A stretch of DNA of 64,000 bases, from NCBI GenBank assembly GCA_019925105.1, contig JAHGAU010000007.1, positions 1,116,001 to 1,180,000 on the forward strand, given 5' to 3'. Shown here piece by piece: positions 52,101-64,000 of this stretch. The position numbers and the translations under genes are program-made. Source of the stretch: Niebla homalea (taxonomy: Eukaryota > Ascomycota > Lecanoromycetes > Lecanorales > Ramalinaceae). The number at the start of each line of letters is the position of its first letter. Position 1 is the stretch's first letter. A model generated the notes under the pieces. That model made no database searches. It saw nothing but the letters and a program-made list of their open reading frames with translations, and had not been told where the DNA came from.

Positions 52101-55100
52101 TCTTCATCTGGCTCAAATCCACAGTCACGCCATCCTGGATGTTTGCAGATCCTGGCCAGAGCATGTGCCCACCGCCTCTCGGACGGCGAACCGGCAGTCT
52201 AGAGGTGCGAGGGGTTTTGATGATGCGTGAGACGTCATGGGTGGATTTTGGGGTGACGCGGCATGCTGGGGTTACTTGCTGCTCGGCTGAGTTGAAGTAT
52301 CCGATCTGGGGGCCAGTCTGCTCGCTGATGTAGATTGTAGAGTTGGGGGAAGGAGACGATGTGGCCGAATGTGTTGATCAAGTGGGTGCACTGGGAAAGA
52401 AAGGTCCATTGGATTGAGTTCCAGTTGTTGGCGATTACCTTACGCAAAAGGGACCGGTATTGGTTGTATGAGGGTGGGAGATATTAGCTGCGACTAGGAT
52501 TGTCTTGATAAAGTAGACGAGTGACTGAAGCTTCATGACTGCAGATCTTAGCACGAACTCGAAGAGAGGAGAAATAGAAAGTCTCGAGTAGTCCAAGCTC
52601 ACAGGGTCAGCAGTGATCATGTGGAGACCTTTATATAAGGAGCAATGAGAGGATGCAGCTTGCAAGATGAATCCCTTGTCCACCTGACCCGCTTTGAACT
52701 GGGACATTATAAATATAATAAGTTCGAAAAGCACCATTCTAATCTAATACCCATGAGTGAAAAGGGACCTTGCGGAGCGTAAGTCTTTTACCGTGCAAGG
52801 GTTGAGCGGTGATCCCAGCCTTGCCTGTACCGGAATGGTCCAACAACAGAATGTCAAAGCTTCTCATGTTAGCCAGCCGGAAGTGGGCCACGCAGAATCG
52901 CATGGAAACTCGTTTTTGATAGCATATGTAAAATAAAATCTCTTGAACTATCATTCGAATTATGTCAACCGGTCCTCATTAAACATCATCCGGGGTATCT
53001 TGCTTGATCCAGACGCCGAACGCTTCGCTCCCTGAAGTTTGTCATATATTTTCTGCGGGAATCTAAAACAAGAATGGACAAGCAAAGCTTGCCGGAAAAG
53101 CTTTCCAGCAGTGCATCAAGGTTTGAGGAAAAGGCCTAGCCCAGGAGGCCACCTACGTCCAGAAGATCTGAAGGGTCTGTCTTTCGGTTTCGCGAAGGAT
53201 GGGAACTTCGGCTGGGTCCAGCGTGTGACGGATCGAATTTCAATTTTTTCGTATCGACTTTGGGGCTGAGTAATCCACCAATGTCCTGGATCTCAGGGGA
53301 TGCACCTCCTCGTTGAGGAGTGGCAGTAGTATGTCCTTTGCGATTTGGGCCAGTCTGTCGTAGAACATCGACAAGGCTCATATCCTGCTGGCCCGAAGAC
53401 AACACATGCTCATTGGGAGACAACAGGCCACCGGCATCTTGAATTTCAGGAGGCGATCCTCTTCGCGGAACCGGATGGCGATCTGGGGCCGATGTGGTCA
53501 GCGGCCCAGGCTCTCGTAACACGTCTATGAGGCTCATGCCGGTGCCATTTGGCTCTTTGGGGGATTTCTCAGTTGCCTCTTCTGAAGCCGCAGATCTGTG
53601 ACTGTGTCCGGATGCTTCATCAATGTGATTCTGAGAATTACCAGCTTCCGACAGAACAGCGACTGAGGCTGCACGCAATGGTGACCCTGGACGTGAAAAG
53701 TTCCTATACTGAGGTACTGCAGCAGCAGCATGCTGCCTTGGTTCGGTGGGGGCTTCGTCAACCCCAAGAAGGCCGCCCACATCGAACAAGGATGCTCCTC
53801 TGGGCGTACTAGGCGTCATTGCTGCTTTTTCTTCAGTGACCTGTAAATCAAAGCTTGGAACATCCCTGGACAGCGCCCTCTCCTTAGGCATCGGCGTCAC
53901 GCGTTTGGCGTGAGTGTCTGAAGGAAGAGCAATCGGGGCTGGACGTGGGATAACGGGACCCTTTTCGGACAACTCCGGCGCACAGCTGATGCCCAGATCC
54001 TTCACGAGGTCTGCGTCGCTACCCCAACCGCGGTGGGTTGGCACCCTGCGCGGAACGGGCATCCTATGCTCTTGGCTGCTTATACCGCCTGTACTCTCAT
54101 GGTGCCAGCGTTGTTTCTTCGTGCCTTTGTCGCGTACGAAGGATCCTAAGACGAGAGCATTAGAGACAGCAGCGGCTGCAAGGATCTCGAGGGAGGCGAG
54201 CAGCGACCGAAATTGTTGCTCGTAATTGCGATCGATGACGCCCACTACACGATATATTGTGATGGCAACAAGGATGAGGGAGAGGGCGAAGAGCAGGACG
54301 AGAGAAAGCTTCCTAGAACATCTTTAGATGCAAAACCGACCTCAGAAAGACGGAGAATACCTTTTCAGGGGCATGTTGGCCTTGAGCACAATGGGAATGG
54401 GAAAGCAAACCAGCAGCAGATCGGTTACCACATCACTGACTGCGGACGTCATCAATTGCGCGACCCCTTCCCTGCACTTCCCGCCCGGATCCGGCGTCAC
54501 TTGCCAGTAATGCTGAAATGGTTGGCATTCGCTGAGGGTGGCGATCACCACGGCGACGAAGGTCACCACAAGAAAGTAGCGGATGATTTGTAGGCCCACT
54601 TCGTAGCTTCGTTTCCAAACCTGACTTGTCAACCGCTTCAAGAATTCGGAGACGGTGAATTTTGCGATCCAGAGACTGCAATGCTGGGATTAGCGGTCGT
54701 CCCTGGGACCCGAGGGGACGGTATCTTAGGGTTCACCCACAAGGCTGCGTACATGATGCGGCTGGCCAGCACCAACTTGCTTCCGATCTCTCGGTGTGCG
54801 ATGCTACTAGCTTCTATAGTACCATTGACGACCGTATTGTTTGTCCCCCAGAGTAATATCACGTGGACCAAACCCATGCGAGCCAACAATGGGATTATGC
54901 TTAATGCCATGATCTTATCCTCCCGAAACAGTCTCTCGGTACGAATGTAGCGGCCGGTAATTCTCACAAGAATGATGGCCAACGCAAAGCCGGTACACCA
55001 CCAGGAGACCAGCAATGTCGGTCTATTCTCTCTGGATGTTCTGGCTGGGGGTGATCCGGTGTAGAGAGACCGACTTTGTAAAGGCTGATATTCATCAAAT

Positions 55101-58100
55101 TCGTAAGGGAGGAGCATGGTGGGGTTCGAGAAGGCCCACCAACCTCCGTAGAGGGGTGGGCAAGATGATAGATTATGGAAGGAAGCTTGTTCTCACTCAA
55201 ATTTGGGGGTCCTGCAGTATTGCTTGACTGCTTGCGCGTCTCGGCGCATATCCATGATGGTGAGAGAATGCTTCAATCAAGGATAAAGATCGAAGTGGCC
55301 GGAGTCCCAGAAAGCTTCACGATGGACTGGCCACTGCTTTGACCTGCAAGAAGTCGCATGAGAGAAGAGAAAAAGAGAAAGGAGGTGAGAGGTGGCAGTG
55401 ATGGTGCCGCAGAATTTTGCCTGAAGGCTTCGCCGGTGAGCTCGGCGAATCCCATCATCGGATGGACCAAGATAGGCGAAGCTAGACCGCTACTCAAGTA
55501 ACTGAGTATTATTGCTGGAAAGATAGTGGCCAACCTCCGACACTGTCCGACTTGACAGTGAGACCACGAAGACCTCGGTGCCGGAGCATTAGGATCTTCA
55601 CCCCCACCCCAACCCTGACACCCGCATGCATGATAAGAGCTAGGTACGTATTGCGCTATTGCTGGAGTGGTCCAAGCTCAATGAGGGTTGGAACTTGGAA
55701 GAGCAAGCAGGTAGGACGACTTTCTTCGAACAAACTTCTGTTTCAATTTTGCAATCACATAATACCTCCATTTCACCCCATGTCCCTTCCTTTAAGAACA
55801 TCTGACGACCTGCACACATTCGTTGATACACAACCTCCTCCTGGAACGCTGTGGTTGCTGATCTGGGTCCAAAGATGCTTGTACGCATTCTGTACTAAAA
55901 CCCACGTTGCAGTATCCGTTCCTCACACTGTGCTGTTGGTGTGATGACATAAGAAGATAAATGTCGACAGAGGCCTCACTTCCCAGCTCTTAATCGACGC
56001 AAGCTTTCGTTATACGCGTTCCAGAACGTATCCAGAGGGACGTGATGATCAAAAGCCTGGCCCAGGCATCCTCCTTTAAGGATTCCTGCCGTTAGCTTCG
56101 GACCTTCGCAAGTGATCAAGACAGCCGATTTTTCGAGTCTCTGTTGCTGGCGTGCTGTCAGTCGATCCTTGCTTAATGCTTCTTTTTGGCTTGGCCTGAG
56201 GAGTGACGATAGGTTCGTTGAGTTCGCAATTGCCTTGGCTCGCAGCGTCGTCTTTTTTACACTTGTCCTGTTCGCTACTTTTTTCGTCGTGACTGGATGT
56301 TTAGGCTTCGCAGCGCCCCTCTGCTGGCAAGGCATCCCTTGGTTGTATGAAGTTCCTGCAAGCCGTCAGAGGTTTGGGACTTGGCCAAGGATATGTGGAT
56401 AATAAGCCGATCGGAAGGATTTCATAGATTCGTGTTGGGGAGCGACAACACCATCACCAAGACACTTTATAATCATCCGCCTAGGCATTGACACCAAAGT
56501 GCTGCAGTTTGGACAATGGCTTCCGTATCAAGCTTTTCATTCATTGACTGCGCTCTGGCGGTTTGCTTCCGTGCTTTCAGATTCCATTGATCCTTCATCG
56601 ATTGTCACCATTCTTTATTCACTGCATCGACGCTTGTATGAACGATCAATCCTTCAGAAGGCCAACAGTCCATTCTGGAATACGTTCGACGCCTTCGCTG
56701 CGCAGCGCGCTCACTGGAATCACGGCCAGCCGCTCTCTCCATGCATTCTTCTGGCCGCTGGGATGTTCTACAGACCTCTGGTTTAAGCTTTGCATGTAGC
56801 CTTGCAGTCGCGCAAAGCTCTCCTCAGTACCAGGAAGATCGGCTTTCGTAGCAACCACAAACCAAGGCTTCGTCGATATTGGATCATTAGGAAGTTCTGA
56901 TAACTTTGATGCACCAGACCCTTCGACAACAGTAGTATCATTCTGCTCCCTTTGGATTAGTGGTTCTGTTTGCCCTAAGGGTGTCCAAGTCACAACTCTC
57001 TCTGATCGTTCATTGGTCTCCATATTGCGAATCCTCTCAAACTGTGCCAGCTCATGCCAAAGGCTCTGGAGTGTTTCGACGGGGTCATCAAGGCTTAGAT
57101 CCACAACGAAAGCCAGAACTTGCGCGCGTTCAACATGTCGTAGAAAGCCAAGACCAAGACCTTTATCCAAGTGGGCGTCTTTGATCAACCCGGGAATGTC
57201 CGCGATGGACACCCGGGTCCTTGGCTCGCCGCTGGCTTTGAGATTCTGGACTCGAGGCCGGCCTCTACTGTCGTCCAGGACCATGGTGCCAATATTGGGC
57301 TGCAGAGTAGTGAATGCCCATTCGCCTACCCTGGCACGACTCCTGCTCAGCGCTCGTAGCAGGGTGCTTTTACCTGCGTTTGGCATCCCCACGAAGCCAA
57401 CATCTGCAAGTAGCTTGAGCTCCATCTCTAATGTCACGGACATGCCAGCCTGCCCCTTGGTTGCGAATTTCGGTCGGGGCGTCGACCGAGTCAGGAAGTG
57501 AGGATTTCCTAGCCCTCCAACAGCTCCAGCTGCTAGCAGTCGAGGCGATTCCATAGGCTCAGAGAAGTCGAGGTAGATCGGCGCTGGAGGTTGAGCCATG
57601 GATAGCGTCGATCTCCTCGGTTTGGGGAGCGACGGAAACTCTGAATTTGCGTAGTCTGATGGCGCAGACGCAGGATACAAAATCCATTTATCTCTCCGCC
57701 AAGTGCCGTTCGTCTCATCTGCCTGACCATCACTGGCCTCGGCTGCAACGGATTGCCTCTTTTCCTCCTCGGCCACAGGATCATGTCTGCTGATTTCCCT
57801 TACCACAGTACCTATGGGTACCTGAAGCAAGACATCTTCTCCACGTTGACCTCCTTTGCCCTTGCCTTGACCGTTTTTACCCCTTCCTGCCCGTATCAGG
57901 CGCCGGCGCGCAAGTTTGTGTAAACTGGTCTCCCCTTTGACTGCCTGTATGTAGATACTCCCACCAGTGCCACCATCACCCCCATTTGCGGGACCCATTT
58001 CGACATACTTCTCTCGTAGGAAAGATATGCATCCATGGCCGCCTGACCCTGCGGAAATTGTTACCTCTGCCTTGTCCTGGAATATGGTTCGGCCGTAGTC

Positions 58101-61100
58101 GGTCGTTGCAGAATCCAACAGAGACTCTGAAAGAGGAGCTGAACTAGGTGTCGCATGAGCTTCCGGCCCTTGAGTAGTTCTGGCGGTAATAAGACGACGC
58201 TTCGTGACTTGGCTAAGTAAGCGTGAGAACAAAGCTTGACGACTTAACAGCGACGAGGAATTGAGGCATGGATAGAGGAAGGGCATGCATGTGCCGGTAA
58301 CGTGAGCCATTTCTCCACGGCTGGGGTTGTTAGGCCATACTGTCACCGGGTATGAAGCATTCGTAGATCTAGTATCATACTATTTTAATCTGAGTGGTGG
58401 ACTTTGGTTGTGGAGGAGTTGGCAAAGGAGGGTCTTAGCTCTGTCATCATAAATTGGTGTTTTATATGGTTGTTTCCGTCGATCATCCACCCAGCAAAAT
58501 GACATGAACTCCCAGCCTCGACGTCCTTGGTATAGCTCCGCCAGTCAACGCACGCAAATTGAATTGTAAGCTCCTTCTCTATCAAATCAATATGCCTACA
58601 TCCAGCTCACAGCTGAACATCTAGTGCGCACTTGAAACAGCAATGTCCTGATGGTGTCTACGTGAGCCCGAAGCCGGGCAATACTTTACAATGGTCTGGG
58701 TTACTGTTCGTTCGCAAAGGTTAGACGACTAGATGGCTTCTATGATGGAAAGCTCGGTCGCGAAGTACGGTATCTGACGGACATCTAGGGCCCTACGCTC
58801 CAGCAGTCCTCCGCTTTCAGGTCATCTTCCCAGCTAATTATCCTCGCCTGCCTCCGCTCATCTCCTTCAATACCGATATCTTTCACCCTCTTGTCACCCC
58901 TTTAACGACATACACGTATACGCCAAGCTCCTCAGCCTCAGACACCGTGAGTGCTACAGATGAAGACCGCTTGCCGCCTGGCAGCTTCAGCCTTCGACAC
59001 GGTTTCCCTCAATGGTTCAAGAAGGCGTATAGGAGCCAAGGATCCTCGTCCATCTCCTCGCGGAAGATGAGTGTCGCACAAGCCGAAGATGCAGGTGGTG
59101 CCGTCAAACCAACGCCCACCGAACCAGATGATGCTGCGACCTCTCGGCCAATTCCGCCTCTGGTTATAGGGGAAATGAAGGTTGCTCCAAAGAACGTCAG
59201 CAGTAGCGCGCCCATGTGTAGCGTTCTTGCCTACCTGAAGAAATCCTTTGATGAATACTCTTTTCTCGATCATGTGCCATTGGAAGCAGCAGGCAATGTT
59301 GGAGCGTGGAAGGCGTGGCGTGCACATCGGATAAGCATGGGTGTGAACAATGTTGGCAATGGCGACGAGAGGGTCTCGTCTGACGACCGTGATGAATGGA
59401 GTTGGGATGGTGTGTGGGAGCAGAGAGTTCGTAGAGGCATTGACAACAGTACCTCTGACTCGGTCTTGTACGGCAATAACAACGATGATACCGTGAGTAT
59501 TCGAACACCGAAGAAACAACTAGCACGGATGCTGATTGTATGGGTAGATCCGCTTCCTTGACATGGATGAAGGCTTTTTCGGTGATATCAAAGCCAAAGT
59601 CCTAGGCTGAACCACCTACCTAGAATTCAAGGGCTCGTTCCTAACGCACATTTGCATATGATGCAAGTACCCGCTCTAAAGTTACCTGGTAAGAGGTTAC
59701 TGTGAAGATCCTATTATGATCCTAGGTGGGCAATTATCCATAGTGACTTGCTCTTTCCCAAAATGCAGCATTCGTCGAATTTGTGCAAGACTTAGCTTCT
59801 CCACACATCAATTTCATAACATTATCATCCAAACCAGGGGTTGCGTCTTATTGAAAGCATTCCAATAGCAGAATACTCTCATGTTTCACTCACAGAGCTA
59901 CCTACATTTATATCATTCATGGGTAACCCTACGAAAGGAGGAACTCCTACGCCCAAAGCAGCTCTACTCGTCATCGTTCCACCAGTACTCCTCATAGCGT
60001 TAGCAATCTTTGCAATCAAGTGCAGCGAGTGGTGGCCTCGTCTTGGAGTCGATCTCAATTCTTGGCTGCACAGATCCTGTTTGTTTCGTGGCCGAAAAAG
60101 GTCTGGATCCGACAGTTCTGAGAGCAGTTCCGACACTGAAGCGATACCTGTGACCTAGCCTTTCAATCTGATATTCAAGGCAAAAATTTGGCGCACTGGG
60201 ACATTAACGTACATTTTAATGGATTTGGGAAGGCCAGTCGGCGTCCTAAACGGGATGAGAGGCAGCAAGGCCCAGGGCATAGACGAGATAGCTCCAAAGC
60301 CTCTCAGATTTCAAAAAGCGCCTTCAATCAGCTCGAATCCAGACCATCTCAGGAGAGCTTCTTCCAGAAATGTCTCATTCAGCGAAGGCTCTTTGGCGCT
60401 GCGAACATCCTCTACTACTCGGAGAATGAGGCAATTAGGCCTCTTGACACTGGAAAACATCCGGTCACCATCATCACCACGCGATGAAATTCCACTTAGC
60501 GTCCGCAAGCATCGGCAAAATGACAAACCGATTAGTAAAAATCACGGTGGGTCAGGTCCTTTACTCTACTTGTTCGCGTCCATCAAGAGTAACGCCTGAG
60601 CAGCCTCACATCAACGGCCGGGTAAGATGACAATGAGAGCACATAGCTCGAGCTATGTGCCCCCGAATTCTTCACAACCCCATCCGGACAGAGCGTTCTT
60701 GAAGCCTGTCAATACGAACCGCCCTGGAGCCAGTCGTCGAAGAGCAATCACAAGCGTTGAGCCATTACCCATCTTCGGACTCCGCGCTCATGAGCGAGGT
60801 AACTCTTTGTCACGCCAGTCGTCCTTGAAACAGCGAGTCATCTCAAGGGTGGTGAGCAGCGTGACAGGCAGGAAGCATTCTCAGCCGGAAGAGCTTGCAA
60901 CAATGGCGGCACAACCTGAAGTTCGCAGCTCAATTGATGACAGCCGCGAGGTCTCACGACAGAGTTTCTGCAGCTCACATACCGGATCCTGCGTGGGGAC
61001 TGATTTGACCAATGTATTGGCCGCCTTCCCTACACCGCCCACTCCTGCCCTTACTCCTCCCACATCCACGGACGCTTCTCTCAAGTCTTCAAGGAGCCAC

Positions 61101-64000
61101 CATCAGACCTCGAGAGATCTTTGTACGCCAGTGGACGTTACTGCACTTGCCGCTGAATTTACCATTACTCCAGAGTTTGATCACGCACGTTTCGAGACAT
61201 GTGATAGTATGTTCGTAAGTATCGATATCACAGCTACTGTTCCATCACTGGAACTAGTTGGAGACGGAATACCGTCCAAAACTTTGCTTGATGTTGTTAT
61301 TGTAGTAGACAATCTGTAAGTTCACATGCACGATCAGCCTTGAAGACGACTCACCTTCTACTAGGGTACACTCCTCTCCAGGATCTCTGGTGTCAATGTG
61401 TGAGACAACACGTTTCATTGCCTCAATCCTCAATCCAGACTCTGATCGAATTGCCATCGTCACCTTCGGCAATTCCAAAGAAGGTGGGTGCCCGGTGGTG
61501 GTACCGCTAGGTAGACCTCAATTACGAAACCTGAAGGACTCCCTTGATGGCATTACGATTTCCAGTGATACTCCGGAGTCCACTACGATGACCCACGCCT
61601 TGGACCATGCTCAAAGAGTGATCACCGAATCGCCAAGGAATGGGTGCAACGGGAGGGAAGGCTCGCGCAGTTTTGGGCACATTGTGGTCCTAACAACTTC
61701 TAGGATGGGACCAGTGGACACGTTCAATCTGGACAATAGGCTGACGTTACATCTCGTCTGCCCTGGTGTACTACCACAAGGATATGAAGACTGGCCATGC
61801 ACCAATGGTTGGAAGCTTCGATCAATGACTGGCCAAGATCTCCAAGCTAATAACCGCAAAAAGAAGAATCACGACACTGACGATCTTGCATCAGGACTCA
61901 CAAAGCTCATAGCCCACGCCCGCAATGGGCACAAACTTGGCATCTTAACTATCGAGGATCTTAGCTTTGATCCTGGACCAGACACTATCGTAGACGAAGT
62001 TCTTGGAGAACCCGAAAAGAACCGAAAACTGCATGCTGGTGAGGTTTGTACCGTCATTGTCAAGATTCGCTGCAAAAGACCCGAGCTAGCCGTCGGGGCT
62101 TGGTATGGAAGCGCCCCAGATCCTGATTCGAATGCTCATCTATATGCGGAGCTGGAGCGCATGCTCCTTGGTTTCTCGGCCACCCCAATACTCTATGCTC
62201 AGATGACTTATCACCATCCCTTACTGCCAGCATTCACAGTATGCTGTCACATGAAACCTTGCCTAATCAAACGCTTCATCGCCGCGCCCGGGGATATCGT
62301 ACCCAGGACGAGCTCTGCTCTAGAGAGCAAGCAGAGAATGCTGGTGCACCAGCGGCTCTCTTATCATTACTTCACTCAGCTCAGCTCGCAAGAGGCGATG
62401 TCTGCGTTGCAAAAAGTAATTGGGGAAGGAGGTGGACGCATGGCATGCCCTTCCTACGTTGCTCACTTGATGCAGGAACAGCTGTATCAGAAACGGCTTA
62501 CTCGGCGGGCATCATTGTTTGGCTCACCAAAGACGCCCCGCCAGTCGACCGAGAGCGCATGCTCACGAGCTTCATTGGATCAGAATTCAGACCTGTCATC
62601 AGGAGTACACGTAGGTCTAACCAAAAGAGTCTCATCAGCCCCAACACCAGGATCAGATAGCCATCGCAGCTTTGGTAAGAAGAGAGATGCCGCGAGGAGA
62701 ATCTGGAGCGACATGAGACTGAAATCAAAGCCTCAAGGGTCACAAGAGACGATTGTGCCCGCTGATCGGGACATTGGAGGCAAGAGCGCGGATGCAGTCC
62801 AGAAGACGGCTCTCAGGAACAAGCGAAGTATCGGCAATGATACTCTAAGGAGCTTGTCCCTTTCAGTCCAGAACTCGAATCGTATTGTGGCACCTTGGCT
62901 CTGAGAATGAGATGCAAAGTCGAGTGATCCATCTTTTGGCTTCATAATGGTGGCGGATGGTTGATGTCTTGCTATTTTCGAAACAACACCGTCTCTCTCT
63001 CCAAAGCACCTAAGGGAAGATCGACAGCACCCTGTGGGTGTGTTATGAAGTACTCAAAATTGTCCGAGCCGAGCTTCCGGCTTCAAAAAGTTGACCGATG
63101 ATTGATGCACCAACCGTTTTTGGTGATGGTAGCTCTCGCCGTTGTGTGTCCAGTTGCTTGACCACAGCTCCTGTTGACGTGGTATGAGGAACTGAATGGT
63201 GTCTGAGTCAAGCCTTTGGCTTGAAGAGGCGGCAGATGGTTGATGTTGTACTGACCCTTCGCAATGATGGCTTATTCTCTTGTGTGTCCAACGGGTGAAT
63301 TGCAGCGCCTTGTTGGGGTGGTATCACTGGCTTGTACTATTCTTCCCGCCATCACTACTCTTGTACCTCTTCCAACACACACAGAGTATAGAAGAAGTCT
63401 TTGCGACTCGTAATGGTGCATCCCTATCCCCGGCCACAATTCCAGGTTGCCCACACGGATGCAGAAGTTTCAGCTTCAAGATCCCATGACGCTCCTCACA
63501 TCCCAAACGCACAACCTCTCATCCCATCCGACACTAGCAGCCCATCCTTCACTCCCGAATAGACACCAATCGACTCCACACACAAACTCCGTATGGCGAC
63601 CCATGCTGCCCAGCTCTCTAGCTCCCCCTTGCACCCGACCAAGCTCCGCACCTTTCGCATTGTTGAACCCATCATTCCACACGCGGCACGTCATGTCATA
63701 GCTGGCACTCAACAGCGTATCCGCCAAGTGGGGACTCCATGCCACCCTCCTGACCGCATAATCATGCCCCTGCATCACAGCCAAAGGCCCCTGCTCCGGG
63801 GCGCGGATGTCGAACGTGCGGATCAAGCGATCCACCCCCGCGGTCGCTACGACAGTACTGCGATATTTGTTCCAATCGTGCGTCAATGCCTCGGCTGGTT
63901 GGAACGGTCCCGCTGCTTGCGCCAGGCCACCGGGGCCGGCATTGGGGGCCAAGCGGGGGTTGGGCGAGTGGATGGGAATGGTGAGGGTGATGTGGTTGGA

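Overview
The window looks like nuclear DNA of a filamentous ascomycete, most likely a Dothideomycete. Most genes carry several short GT-AG introns (about 47-70 nt) that have to be spliced to give recognisable proteins. The families are typical of Pezizomycotina: NUC-2/PHO81, an ECL1 life-span factor, a DUF3072 protein, a 7TM rhodopsin-domain protein, 'KDQGWSS' beta-sandwich proteins and shugoshin. There is no operon organisation, and I saw no tRNA, rRNA, CRISPR array or intact transposon. About 33 protein genes or gene relics can be supported. All exon joins were made by hand from splice sites, reading frame and remembered family motifs.

Layout. 1-2058 (-): 5' part of a PHO81/NUC-2 phosphate sensor. 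3053-4337 (-): single-pass Ser/Thr-rich membrane protein. 5604-6041 (-): hotdog thioesterase with one in-frame TAG. 6608-7556 (-): mitochondrial uL3m. 8668-9324 (-): COA1. 9486-10208 (+): small multi-pass membrane protein. 10225-10695 (-): LYR-like mitochondrial protein. 11161-14014 (+): DUF2293 protein. 14641-17716 (-): nucleotide-sugar-transporter-like membrane region fused to a DXD glycosyltransferase. 18878-19938 (-): decayed arrestin-like gene. 22372-22839 (+): ECL1. 24515-26906 (-) and 27252-27791 (+): divergent shugoshin and DAD2. 28181-29966 (+): basic coiled-coil protein. 30372-30854 (+): MYND finger. 31480-32070 (+): DUF3072. 32234-33897 (-): secreted protein. 34930-35730 (-): beta-sandwich protein. 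37564-38940 (+): aspartic protease. 39419-40026 (-): YPI1. 40453-41487 (-): F-box-like protein. 41580-42935 (+) and 43011-44409 (-): convergent JmjC and CUE-AlkB-GRF oxygenases. 45072-46559 (-): AAA ATPase. 47224-48023 (+): RPB5. 48150-49971 (-): peroxisomal acyl-CoA synthetase. 50749-52536 (-): frameshifted FAD oxidase relic. 53136-55117 (-): rhodopsin-domain protein with tail repeats. 55976-56335 (-): small basic protein. 56646-58310 (-): MTG2. 58504-59561 (+): E2-like protein without catalytic Cys. 59919-60158 (+): small membrane protein. 60219-62904 (+): vWA protein. 63476 to the right edge (-): PEX7.

Most loci are unrelated housekeeping genes: mitochondrial translation and respiration (uL3m, COA1, LYR, MTG2), chromosome segregation (SGO1, DAD2), phosphatase control (YPI1), transcription (RPB5), peroxisomes (SKL-tailed ligase, PEX7) and alkylation or histone oxygenases. 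Set against this intact background, four genes (thioesterase, arrestin-like, secreted protein, FAD oxidase) carry in-frame stops or frameshifts. The most unusual architecture is the transporter-glycosyltransferase fusion.
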